64,000 nt of DNA from Ditylenchus dipsaci (Eukaryota; Nematoda; Chromadorea; Rhabditida; Anguinidae): the NCBI GenBank assembly GCA_004194705.1, contig SADC01001330.1, positions 434,001 to 498,000 on the forward strand. Direction: 5' to 3'. The position numbers were made by a program, and so were the translations under genes. Below, piece by piece: positions 45,401 through 55,702 of this stretch; position 1 is the first letter of the stretch, and each line of letters starts with the position of its first letter. A model generated the notes under the pieces. It did no database searches. It was given only the letters and a program-made list of their open reading frames with translations, and was not told the DNA's origin.

Positions 45401-48400
45401 GCTGTATTGGGATGGGAAGGGAATAATACAGGGCCACTTTTTTTTAGCTGCTCTACCATGTTTTTCAACTCGAGCCGTGGCAAAAATAGACTCTATGTGC
45501 ATTTTATGATCAAGTGTACTTCTCGGAATCATGTCTAAGGTAAGTGCGTGCGCGCATCTCTAACTCTCAAGCCCCTGCGCCCCCTTCGGGGGCGCAGGGG
45601 GCTTGGAGTTGAGATGCGCACACCCACATACCTTGGACACAAATCACTCGAAAGCGACTCTGGGTGCATGAAAAAACATGCATACCAGAGTTATTTATGC
45701 GGTAGGCCCCAGTATTCAAAACTATGTTCAACATCTTTGATTTTGCGACCGAAAAGGTTTACCCCCTCTTCAGGCCTGGGGCTTCGAGCCAGAGGCTCAG
45801 CCGTCCAAAATTTACACGACAACCATCGGGATCCACCCGGCTGATCGGTCCGATCATTTCGAGTCCTTATACTTTTACGTGCACCACAAGTGGCTGGGTT
45901 TGAAAGTGACTTCAACGCTAAGAGAATTAATACTCTTTGGTACTTATAGGTAGTGCTGTGCACGATCGATATATCGTAACGATAATATCGTTCTATCGTT
46001 CTCGATTTCGGTCAAAAATATCGATCGCAAATATCGCTGTACCATTTTGAAAATATCGTATATCGCTATCGTCTTTTTAAAAAATATCGCCTAGTGATTT
46101 TGAGATTTTTGTTCAAAATTTCTCGCACAATTTCTGGTATCATTTTGCCGACTGTTGTCGCATCTATTGTCGCAAAAGAATCATTGTATTGCTTCATTTG
46201 CGTTATTTTTGCTCGCTGTTTTGCGCTCGTTATGTTCTCTCATAGATACGACTTCCATTCTTAGATGAGCCTACTTTGGAAACTCAAGCTCGACGGAGAT
46301 GAACCCGGCCGATTGCTTTTCAACAAGCTCTCATCAACTGAATCAGAGTGCAATGCATGCGCAAAGAAGATACCGACGTCAAATAAGGGAGTTACAAATT
46401 TGAAAGCGCATCTCCGGAAGCATCCGCAATACAAAGAGCAACTGGCAGAGATGGAGAAAGCAGATCAAGCGAAGAAGGAGGCCATGCAAAGAGACTACAA
46501 CAATTTGTGATTAAGGGAACAGGTAATGCCTATGTTTTTGTTGGTACTTTTAAAGATTGCTTTTAGGCGAAGTCTCGGCTCTCGACAGAAAGATTATCCA
46601 CTACGTTGCGTGCACAAACCAGCCATTGTCGATTGTGGAAGAGGACACGTTCAGAGCTTTTTTGTCGTCATCTGACAGGGAGAACCTTAAAGGTAGTTTC
46701 CTCACTTATTTGATTCGAGAGATTACATGCTGTATAAGTTCCAGGGAGAAAGCACTATACAGAATGGGCAATGCCACGGATTTATGCGGCAGTAAAAAAG
46801 GAAGTTGTTTCTCGTCTCGGCGATTGTTCGGCGCTTTCGTTTACCTCCGATATTTGGTCCGGCCCAACGGAAAGCTTCATTAGGTTGGTATATTTTGTCA
46901 GAGGCTTGGATAAATTTATCATGCCTTTTAAAGTCTAACTGTGCATGGAATCGACTCTGATTGGAATCGTCACAAATTCGTCCTCTGTGTCCGCCATTTT
47001 CCGGGTAGTCACACGTTCGATAGGATCAGCGAAAAAGTGAAGGAAATGCTTACGGAATGGGGAATAAGTCAAGCAAGGCGCCATGTCTTTCTCAGGGATG
47101 AGGGAAGCAATATGAAGAAGGTTAGTTTATTGTTGTTTTTCTAACTGCTTCTGAAGATCCTTCTGTATTCAGGCCTTCGAGGAGGGCAATTACCTGCATG
47201 CTGACTGCGGAGCGCATAAACTGAATCTGGTTGTGGTCAATTCTATCTTTAAGGACGCCAGTGTGAAGGCCATGCTGGAAGCATGTCGAAAACTCGTGGG
47301 GCACTTCAACCATTCCACTCTAGCCAAAGACAGATTGAAAGACGAGCAAAAGAGCGCCAGACTCCCAGAACACAGACTACTTCAAGTATAGTATAGATCT
47401 CTGTGTCTTTTTTTGGGGTTACGGTGGTTTTTGTAGGACGAGCCGACGAGATGGAATTCAACCTTCTATATGGGCCAACGCTTGCTAGAGCAAAGAACTG
47501 CAATCGATCTATATCTGACGAGGCATGGCAAACGAAACCTGGAGTTGAGCGAAGAAAAGTGGAGGCTGTTGAACAAAGTTGTGACTGTTCTGGAACCGTT
47601 GGAGTCCGCGTCGAAGCAGATGTGCCGTGCTGATGAACCGATATCCGTTCAATTCCCGATCGCGAGGGCTCTCAAAGAGGACATGATTGCAATTGTGGAT
47701 CCGGCCCTTGTTGAGATGCGTGCATCAGTAGAGAGGTTGCTTTCAAACAAGTTCAACGTTGAGATGGAGAAGTAAGGACATATGGTTTTTGTCTTTGGGA
47801 GGAGTAACTGATAAAATTCAGGATTTATGGATTGGCGATTTTCTTGGATCCGAGGTTCAAAGACGCGTATGCCACAAATAAAGTCCTCTTCAATAATGTT
47901 GTCAGCACGTGGATCCAGGAGGAGTGCGAGAGAGTACCTGATGTTCTGGAAGGTACCTTTCTAATTCGTTTGAGATGGAAATTGTTTAATTGTGTGGATT
48001 GTTTAGATTCGAATTCACCTCCTCCGAAGCGTAGACATGGGGACTCGTTCTTTGCTCGACATAACCACTTCTTTGGGGATGATGAGGAGGGGGAAGAAAA
48101 CAATTCAGCTGACGGGATGTTTGAACTAAAAGCCTACGCCAAGCAAAAGAGAATCAGCCCGGAAGAGAATCCTTTGAAATGGTGGAAGGTAAATTTGGAT
48201 AGAATAAATTTGCTTCGGCAACATATCTATTTTTATCTTTTAGGAGAATGCCAAACTATATCCAGTATTATCCGTGGTTGCCCGGCGATACCTTTCAACT
48301 CCGGCTACAAGTCAGCCTAGTGAGCAACTGTTCTCCGTTGCGCGGGACATCTACGACTACAGACGATCAAGTTTGGATCCAGAAAATGCGGAGATGCTAT

Positions 48401-51400
48401 TGTTCCTCAACAAGAATCTGCGGATGTTGAATTACCAGTATTAGATGTTAATTGTTGTTTTATTGTTGTTGTGAAGTGTAGATATTAGATAGCAATAAAC
48501 TGGTATGATATTGAGGTAAATTTGAGGCGGCGCAGCAGCCGCGGAAGATTTTTCAAGCATTGTCCGCTTCTGGAGAAAAATATCGCATATCGTAACGATA
48601 TATCGTTGCCAAAATTCATATCTTATCGTTATATCGATCGTTTGAAAATTAGCTCAAAAATATCGTATCGTTTTATCGTTAGATGACAAATGCACAGCTC
48701 TACTTATAGGCACTATAGAAGTGGCCCCTGTTTTGTCCCTTCCCCTCCCAATACAGCCCTTGAACCCTATTTTAATTGCTTTTCTGGACCTTTTATGGCG
48801 AAATTATTGCTTAAAAATATGTTTTGACCACTTCCAAAAATCTTGATTTTTGGGGGGGGGGGTATAAGCCAGTAGGTCCGAGGATTGGGGGGGGGGTATA
48901 AGAAAGTAGCTGTTTTGGGGGGGGGGGGGGGGTATAAGCCAGTAGCGCCGAAAATTTAGTATTCACAGACAAAAATGAAACTTTGGCTTAATTTTGTGTT
49001 TCGAGTTTTGGCTGTTCGAGTCAAATAATATCTTTTTGTTTCAGCGAGAATCGTGTGATCATACCCGAGAAAATCAACATCCAAGTGGGAACCAAGAGGT
49101 AAATAAATGCTTTACAATTAAACTAAAGCACAAAATATTTCCTATATATGACACTAGAATTGTTGAGTACCTGAAATTTTCGAGTCGGGTACCTAAATTT
49201 CGGGTCGGATTTCCGGACTTGAAATCACGGACTTTGAGCACAATTACCTGAAAACGGGCGCCTTACTTGACAAAGTAACTGTCCAAAACGGGAATTGTAA
49301 TTTTGGAACTGTATGGTTGGTCATTGGAATCAAGAAGGACGGAGCTCAAGCCTTACAAAATATTGAACACGCATTTATGAGTTTTCCACGGGTTTTAGTC
49401 AAGAAAACAGTAATCATATGTCAAAATAGCCTTTCTGATTTAGATACATGGCTCCAGAACTACTAGCACGCACTCTAAACACCTCCAACTTCGACGAATT
49501 CAAGACTGCCGACATCTACTCCTATGCTTTGGTGTTGTGGGAGGTGATGCAAAGGATTGAGGTAGCCTTCTATCAAAATACAACTGATTCCAGCCCACCC
49601 ATTTAGATCAATGAACCAAGCAACAGTCAACTGAACGACAGAGAACACAAGAGGATTATGAGTTGCTCGAGCAGTAGTGGAATAGCTTCAGGCTCTGAGC
49701 GCACATTCAACTCCACAGGCACCAGCAATGAGACCATCATCAGTGGTTCAGTGGCTACTACTGCCAATGGCTGTCAGACAATAGGATTGGAAGGCGGCTC
49801 TGAGACTGGGGAGAATGGCCAACCCAAGATGCCTCAAACATCCAACCCCCATCCACCTACTCTAGCCTTTCTACATCAGAATAGAACTGGCAACAATGTT
49901 CAAGAAATGGTAGGGTATACCGTTTACTGTATTAACTCCCCACCCTCTAATAACTCACAACAAGTGCTGCAGGGTTGAGTTGTGTGGTTTGGTGGGCATA
50001 TTGAGAGGCATTACCGTATTCTCTCTAATAGGCCGACACCCTCTAATAAACCGACACCCCCTACTTTGAGGGACCGTATCTCAGTCCGAAGAAAAAAAAT
50101 TACATCGCTGTTTATTGCGTTTTCTTAGTTCCCACGAGCTCTATCGATTCCGCTTTTTCGATTTTGGATTTTCACCCGAAAATGTCGAGTTCGACCCAAA
50201 ATTTTCACGATTTTTGAAGGGTTGAAAAATAAACCGACATGTCGGCCTATTAGAGAGAATACGGTAATTTTGAAGTCCTACTCTCACAGTCTCTTATACA
50301 TAGTTGCACGGTCGCTGGCGCCGGTTTTTTGTTTTTCCATAAAAATATGCTGCGCATCCTAACTACTGGCAAGTATGGCCAAGAAGTCAGTAGCAATCGA
50401 AAAGTAAGTCGTTGGCAATCTCGAAGAAAACTTGATCAGCAACAACGGCACCCGAAAATTGTCTAAATTGTGAGGTCTGCGCCCGATATGACTAGGGACA
50501 CCAGCACCCGTGCAACTATGCTCTTATATGAGAGTCGCAATTTTTGCAACGCAATGTCCGTGAAGCATTTCTTGATTTGAAAAATAGTGGAGGGCGACGT
50601 ATATTAATTGTAAATCATTTGTCGCAAATTCTATTTTTTGATAGACTAAGTTGCAAACATTTTGACTTTACGGGTTTCTAAAAATTTGAATCCACCAAGA
50701 AAAAACGAACAGGAATATGTGGTTCCTGGAAGTTGCAGTTTCCTTACTAACCGAAAAATTACCGACGCTTACGCACCTGACAAATGGACGCAACTGAAAA
50801 TCTTCGGTCGAAGAATTAGAAAAATAATAAAATAGAAATTTTAGTAAAATTTTCTTGTGGGTTTTACAAACGGGCAATGCTTTTTTGCCGCAAATGTAGT
50901 TTTTTTCAGCAAAAATACTTTTTTGTCGCAAATAATTTTGCGCCAAATTTGCGGGGAAAAAGTATTGCCCTTTACAAAAGTCTGTCTGGTCTGTGAAATC
51001 CTCGAACTCACATTTATTTATTGGGATACACACTATCAAGCGTCGACTGTATTTTTGCGTGATTTTGCTATTTTCACAACTGATGCAAAGATCTTATGTG
51101 AAATTTGGAGATTTCCGAGGGCTCCAAAAAATTAGGAAATCGACCAGACAAGGGCTACATAGTCCCCTTTTTTTGACGGCCGCTCAATTTCGCCGCACCC
51201 AGGGAATATGCGTTATTTAGATGAAACTCGAAAATAGACAAAGTCTTAAATATCCATTTTTGCCACGATCGTAACATAACAGGATATCTTAAAATTTCTT
51301 GGATTTTTTGGGTACAGTCCGTTTGACCGTCACCATTTTGACCGTCACTAATTTGACCGTCAGGAATTTGACCGTCACCAATTTGACCGTCAGGAATTTT

Positions 51401-52302
51401 GACCGTCGTTTATATTTGAACGTCGTTTATATTGACCGTCATTTAAATTTGACCGTTGCCACTTTGACCGTCAGCATAATTTCACCGTCGCCATTTTGAC
51501 CGTCGTTTGAATGTGACCGTCACTATTTTGACCGACACCATTTTGGCCGTCAGGAATTTTTAACAGATAACGATCGAATCGTCCACGATCGTAACATCTG
51601 AAATTTCAAATATTTTTTGGAAAAACAAAAAAAAAAGGATATCTTGAAATTTTTGGATTTTTTTCGATTTTGAGAATTTCTAGAGCTCTAGTTTTGCTCT
51701 TATACCTCAAAAATTTGGTACGTCAACAATCAGTGATTTTTTCATAGTTAACGTTAATTTTTTGAGTTCCTCTAAATTACGATGCCTACCCTAAGCACAA
51801 GCTTTTCATTTCGAAATTCGATGAGGATTCTGAAAACGCATAAGAATTGAAAAAATTTGAAAAAGTGTATGTTAGGACAAATTTAAAAAAATATTTAAAC
51901 ATTATCTATGAAAGATTGCTGAAAGGTTCCTTTATCAGAAATTCTCTACGGTCAAATAAAATCTAAATTCAGAGCGGAAGAGCCGTGCACAATCGTCCCT
52001 ATATGCTGCCTTACCAAAACTTGGTGGACAGTGACCCCAGTTTCGAGCAAATGAGAAGAATAGTCTGTGACCAAAAACTCAGACCGCCCATTGCAGAGGA
52101 CTGGAAGAGTTCTACAAATGTGAGTGTGACACTTGTAAACTATTTTCACAGTTAACCATAATAAATTTAGAGCACAATGAAGTTGTTGTGCGAGCTGTTG
52201 AGCGAGTGTTGGACTGAAAATTCCAAAAGTAGACATACTTCCTTGAAAGTCAAGAAAGAGTTGAACAAATTGATCTCAATCCTGGTTGTTTTGACTAGTT
52301 AG
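39448..52302 (+). CDS. Type I TGF-beta/BMP-family receptor serine/threonine kinase
   Basis: Type I receptors are phosphorylated by type II receptors on a GS box and then phosphorylate R-Smads. Exons: 39448-39583, 41120-41275, 41328-41350, 41491-41601, 42630-42753, 42801-42925, 43922-44036, 44087-44173, 44228-44279, 44480-44520, 44566-44609, 44662-44746, 44922-44984, 45032-45187, 49045-49098, 49444-49561, 49607-49909, 51973-52119, 52171-52302. Order: signal peptide ([15 protein letters not shown]), cysteine-rich ectodomain ending in the CC-x5-CN box (CCYEGNYCN), one membrane helix, GS box [16 protein letters not shown], then the kinase with GRYGEV loop, VAVK lysine, [28 protein letters not shown] and [16 protein letters not shown]. 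The membrane exon is one base out of frame near 42866-42871. Exon 17 inserts about 100 Ser/Thr/Asn-rich residues. Intron 14 holds a hAT transposon. Confidence 0.9.
40010..40085 (+). repeat. Possible tRNA-like SINE head
   Basis: GGTCAGATAGTATAACGGATTAG followed by GATCAGTTTGCAACCC resembles an A-box and a degenerate B-box at tRNA-like spacing. No acceptor-stem pairing was found, so it is probably SINE-derived. Confidence 0.3.
40800..40945. repeat. hAT-like MITE, ACCCGAA words, in receptor intron 1
   Basis: Dense ACCCGAA / TTCGGGTA words in both orientations between TCAGGGTTAGGGGTGG and CTAGTCAGGGTTGGCGG. Same design as the MITEs at 8460 and 33258. The ends are not clean. Confidence 0.45.
42170..42440. 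repeat. Word element, TTTACTAATTTACTG / foldback-core fragment
   Basis: CAAAATACTGATTTACTCAG at 42170 mirrors CAGTATTTTAGTGTG at 42430. CAGGTGATTTGTGCAATTTA matches 22965, and a core piece TTGGTCGGAATTGCGCTCCAG links it to the foldback family. Confidence 0.55.
43035..43652. mobile_element. Word element, GCTTTTGCAGCTGATT, around a foldback MITE
   Basis: Outer ends ACGGGCATACCTTTTTTTGC and the complement of AAAAAAGGTATGCCC. Three TTGCAGCTGATT words at the left are mirrored at 43585-43645. Inside is a foldback (about 43115-43565) with the shared core TCAGAATCCCACCTCGGAAT. Located in receptor intron 6. Confidence 0.8.
44790..44918. repeat. Small foldback in receptor intron 12
   Basis: TTGGTTCTTTTCGGTTATCGGC and ACCCCAC at the left are mirrored by GTGGGGTGCCGGTAACCGAA and AAGAACCCAA. 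It fills most of the intron and ends 4 bp before the polypyrimidine/acceptor of the next exon. Confidence 0.75.
45951..48702 (+). mobile_element. hAT transposon (2752 bp) with CTTATAGG target duplication
   Basis: The perfect 8-bp flank CTTATAGG (45943-45950, 48703-48710) brackets inverted ends TAGTGCTGTGCACGATC and the complement of GACAAATGCACAGCTCTA. ATATCGTAACGATATATCG-type words crowd both subterminal regions (45960-46085, 48590-48690). It encodes a BED-finger hAT transposase on the same strand as the host receptor gene, inside its intron 14. Confidence 0.92.
46265..48444 (+). CDS. hAT transposase with BED zinc finger (spliced, near intact)
   Basis: Cut-and-paste transposase of the hAT superfamily. 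The N-terminal BED finger reads [15 protein letters not shown], then LKAHLRKHP. Exons by homology: 46265-46529, 46567-46692, about 46738-46882, 46937-47120, 47173-47387, 47438-47774, 47822-47952, 48009-48188, 48243-48444. Later blocks: [134 protein letters not shown]. The catalytic triad is visible as D in TSDIW, D in LRDEGSN and E in PSEQLFS. In exon 1 one A seems missing at 46488-46490: restoring the frame gives [10 protein letters not shown], typical after a BED domain. Otherwise it could be active. Confidence 0.85.
50010..50266. mobile_element. TACCGTA-family MITE, word CCGACA
   Basis: Ends TACCGTATTCTCTCTAATAG and the complement of CTATTAGAGAGAATACGGTA. CTCTAATAAACCGACACCC is repeated at the left and CCGACATGTCGG closes the right. 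Located in receptor intron 17. Confidence 0.8.
50870..50965. repeat. Short word foldback, ends GGGCAATGCTTTTTTG
   Basis: GGGCAATGCTTTTTTGCCGC and the complement of AAAAAGTATTGCCC enclose TTTTTTCAGCAAAAATAC and TTTGTCGCAAAT words. The GGGCA start matches other word elements. Confidence 0.6.
51310..51560 (+). repeat. Tandem array of TTTGACCGTCA
   Basis: About 17 copies of a unit of 14-16 bp: TTTGACCGTCA plus a variable CCAT, CTAA, GGAA or GTTTAT filler. All are in one orientation. Located in receptor intron 17. No mirrored partner arm is seen, unlike the other word elements. Confidence 0.75.
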
Positions 52303-52361
52303 ATAAGTCTCGCTCGACAATTCAAGTCATTACTTTTTAATTTTTTAGTAAATTCATGGTA

Positions 52362-52547
52362 CAGTCAACTCTCGATTTAACGAACCCCTGGGGACCGGCA
52401 AAAATGTTCGTTGAATCGAGAGTTTCGTTAAATCGAGAGCTTATTTTAGTCATTTTATTTAATCGCTGGCCAAATAGGCACCAAAAAAAGGTTCGTTAAA
52501 TCAAGAGTTTCGTTAAATCGGGGTTTCCTTAAATCGAGAGTTGACTG
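52362..52547. mobile_element. Pogo-type MITE (186 bp), word TTCGTTAAATCGAG
   Basis: TA-flanked with ends CAGTCAACTCTCGATTTAACG and its complement. The hairpin GTTCGTTGAATCGAG sits opposite CTCGATTTAACGAACC around CCCTGGGGACCGGC. A copy differing at a few sites lies at 54912-55096. Inserted just after the receptor stop codon. Confidence 0.85.
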
Positions 52548-52701
52548 TAATAAATTTTACGAAAACAAATTTTTGAAATTTTGTTTGCAAAAGTTAATTT
52601 ATTGAATTCTTTTTGCAAATTACCATATTTTCTCTAAACGTCGAATTGAATATTTGCCCATAAAGTGTGAATTCTTGCCCTTTTCAGAATTTTAAATAAA
52701 C

Positions 52702-52864
52702 TACCGTATATTCTCTATTAGTTAACCACTCTCTTATAATTACCCACCCCCTCTTATTTCTGACTGAAATTAAATAGTTAAGGCCATTTTTAATTTACAA
52801 TTTTAATATTTTTCGGATGGTTGAAAAATAATTACGCATGGTAATTATAAGAGAATATACGGTA
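52702..52864. mobile_element. TACCGTA-family MITE, word TAACCA/TACCCA
   Basis: Ends TACCGTATATTCTCTATTAG and the complement of TTATAAGAGAATATACGGTA, with CTCTTATAATTACCCACCCC inside. The shortest of the four copies. Confidence 0.75.
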
Positions 52865-53089
52865 ACTGAAATCTTATCCCTTTTCAATCAAAATCAGATA
52901 AATTGCTCCGTTTGGCGCCTTCGATTAAAAATCGAAGCAATTTACCCAATTTGATTTAAAAAGAGCAACATTTCAGAAAAAGGGGCGAAATTTTAGTTTA
53001 TTTTAGAAATTTTGAAAAGAGGGAAATAGTTCAGACTCTAGGCGCAACCATTTTAGTTTACATCCTTTTCTCGAATAATTGTCAAAATC

Positions 53090-53275
53090 ATAAAAGTATA
53101 AGTTTTATCCAATTCTTTAAATGCCTTTATTTTTTATTTACAGCCTGGTGGCAGAGAAGCAGCGGACAGCTGATTCGAAAAAAATATACAGAATGCCTTT
53201 TTAATGAAAACACATTCCATTTAGAATTTATTAGTATATTTATTGTTATTTGCTGTCAATAAAATACTCGTTCGG
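53090..53275 (+). other. Possible alternative terminal exon of the receptor gene, copy 1
   Basis: An acceptor TTTACAG precedes CCTGGTGGCAGAGAAGCAGC and a stop, then a 3' UTR-like tail with TGCTGTCAATAAAATACTCG. Splicing from a donor inside the last receptor exon (after ATCTCAATCCTG at 52284) would give the alternative tail PGGREAADS. The segment is duplicated at 54005-54190. No transcript evidence is available. Confidence 0.4.
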
Positions 53276-53559
53276 GACAAAAACATACACATCCTATATT
53301 GAAATATAAATAAACCCATGTGTGTCTAGGCCAAAGAAGTTAGCTTCAAGGGACATTCCTGTCGCCGATGGGAATATTTTGACAGGCGGGTACCTGTAAA
53401 ATTCAAACGAGAAGTAAATTGGCAGGAGTGTTGAATTCCTGGTTTGCCCGAAATCATGTTTAAACAACGTTTTCACACGTTTTAGCTTCTGAAACGTGTA
53501 GAAAACGTGTTTTTAGGGCCCGAGAGCATTTTTGGGGAAAAAATTTTGACCAAAATTTG

Positions 53560-53870
53560 ACTTTTTGCCTTGGGGTACCAAGGTAAACCACACTGCAAGG
53601 GTACCTGGATGCCCTAAAACTCTTCATATAGGGGTATTCTACCCCGTTTTAGTCACCGTTTTAGTCACGTTTCGTCAACTCTTAATAAAACGGGACTTTT
53701 CGTCACCTGCCATAAAAAGGGACGTTTTGTCACCTATCACTAAAATTTTTACAATCATTCATAAATATATGACAAAATGTCCGTGTCCGGTGATCGGTCA
53801 CTCATAAATTACGAAGCCTAAGCCGAAAATCATACCTTTTTTGAAAGATGCTGAAATAAGTACGGGTTGT
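53560..53870. repeat. Word run, GTCACCTGCCATAAAAAGGGAC
   Basis: Repeated TTTTAGTCACCG, TTCGTCACC and AAAACGGGAC words at 53645-53735, with a CCTAAGCCTAA run at 53870-53905. The mirrored partner is unclear. Confidence 0.4.
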
Positions 53871-54004
53871 CCCTAAGCCTGAGGGCTAAGCCTAATTCCT
53901 AAGCCTAAAAATTACTGGGAGGGGTGTTGTTCGGGTGGTAAAACCGAGTTGCGCCAATTATTTTTGCGAATCACCGCATTTTCTGTAATAGTTGTTTAAA
54001 TTGT

Positions 54005-54190
54005 ATAAGTATAAGTTTTGACTAACATTTTTGAATGCCTTTATTTTTTATTTACAGCCTGGTAGCAGGGAAGCAGCGGACAGCTGATTCACAAAAAATA
54101 AATATACAGAATATCATTTTTCATACAATAACACATCCGATTTAGAATTTATTAGTATATTTATTGTTATTTGCTGTCAATGAAAACATT
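54005..54190 (+). other. Possible alternative terminal exon, copy 2
   Basis: Repeats 53090-53275 with few changes: TTTACAGCCTGGTAGCAGGG, the same stop, then TTATTGTTATTTGCTGTCAATG. The polyadenylation-like AATAAA of copy 1 reads AATGAA here, so this copy may be inactive. Confidence 0.4.
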
Positions 54191-54787
54191 ATTCGGAACA
54201 AAACATACTCAACCTATATAAAAAATATAAAAAAATATGTAAAAAAATAGGTGAACCCGCGTGTCTATGCCGAAAAAATTAGTGTAAAAAATACTGCACT
54301 CACAAATTCCCTGTCTTGGTAAAAAAAATTTAAGATCGCTACCTGTTATAGAGTGGTCACAATGGAGGCGCGAAGACAAGTTGTGAGATCTTTCAGAGGT
54401 GCCACAATCCAGCCAATTTTTTTCGTTTCACTGATTCGAAAAGTTTTTTCACAACTATAATTTACCAAGTTTGCTATAGAACAAATCAAAATTTCCATTT
54501 TGATTTCATTCACATACCTCTTTTCTGACAGAGCCATTAAGCACCCCCCCCCTCTCAGGATAGTCATTTGTTTTATTTCATACAACCGTTTGTAGTTCAT
54601 ATGTTTCCTTCACTAAAAAAGTGAAGGATCCTAGGCGGGAACGAACTTGAGGGGGTGGTGTTATAGAGGTACTCGGACCCTAGGTGGGAACGAACTTTTT
54701 GGGGTGTCCTTAAATCGAGAGTCGGCTGTAAACTTGAATATTTTTTACTACCAAAATGTTTGCTAGATTCTAGCGGTCATTTTTTAT

Positions 54788-55316
54788 TATGGCTCATTCA
54801 TAAACATTGTCGTGGTCGTCGTCATTGGCGTTGTCATTGGAAAAAATGTTTTATAAATGCGTTTTTACGCCAACGACAACGCCAACGACGACGCCAAGAA
54901 CGTCGGAATTACAGTCAACTCTCGATTTAACGAACCCGTGGGGACCGGCAAAAATGTTCGTTGAATCGAGAGTTTCGTTAAATCGAGAGCTTATTTTAGT
55001 CATTTTATGTAATCGCTGGCCAAATAGGCACCAAAAAATATTCGTTAAATCAAGAGTTTCGTTAAATCGGGGTTTCGTTAAATCCAGAGTTGACTGTATT
55101 CATTCCAAATTGGACCAATTTCGCATTTTCAGTCGAGATTTCGAGGGAAGACGTGTGGATAATATAGTTAGTCCTCAAAATTCTGACTTATAAGGCAAAC
55201 TTTGTCTAATTTGAAAAAAAAATTACGTTGTCGTTTTCATCGTCATTGTTGTCGTTGGCGTGAAAATGTTTTTATGAAAAAAATTATTCCAACGACAACG
55301 TTTATAAATAAGCCAT
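54788..55316. mobile_element. Word element, CGTTGTCGTTGG, with nested pogo-type MITE
   Basis: Outer ends GGCTCATTCATAAACATTGTCG and the complement of CAACGTTTATAAATAAGCC. GTCGTCATTGGCGTTGTC words at each end form local hairpins. A 185-bp TA-flanked MITE (54912-55096) is nested inside and is nearly identical to 52362-52547. Confidence 0.7.
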
Positions 55317-55702
55317 TACTAAATTCACATTTTGTGAACAAAAGTCATTCAAGAAGAACTCGCAACCAAAACAATGATACCCGTATCATGGGCATTTCAT
55401 AATTTTGATTTAGGGGTTGTACTATTTTTTGTGGTAATATCGCCTCAATGGCCCAGTTTCACGAGGAAGTCATACGTGCTCTACAAGAATATGCAACGAA
55501 AATTCCTGCGATAGGGTTTTTTGCAGTTGTTATTTGTCCCATTCAAATATCAAAGAGTGATGGTTTGCTGTAATAGAAGAGGCTACTCTTCTATTTTTCA
55601 ACCTCCTTATGAATTTGATTGACATGTGTGCGGTTGAGCCATTCTACTATAAAGTTTTTGCAATCTGACCCTTTTATTTTTGCTGCTATAGCTAGAATTA
55701 CG

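Larger units (their letters stand above)
45225..48957. mobile_element. Word foldback, GGCTTATACCCCCCC, split by a hAT element
   Basis: The left arm 45225-45450 (CGCTACTGGCTTATAACCCC, GCTACTTTCTTATACCCC, TTTTATGCAATAATTTTGCC) is mirrored at 48720-48957. Inside the left half are the CAAGCCCCTGCGCC palindrome and CAAATCACTCGAAAG block shared with 6347-7273. The hAT element at 45951-48702 has inserted into this unit, so the foldback is the older insertion. Confidence 0.75.

Noticed and set aside
51310..51560. CRISPR-like array (short repeats with variable spacers)
   Set aside because: Units are only 14-16 bp with fillers of a few bases, there are no cas genes, and the context is an animal intron.
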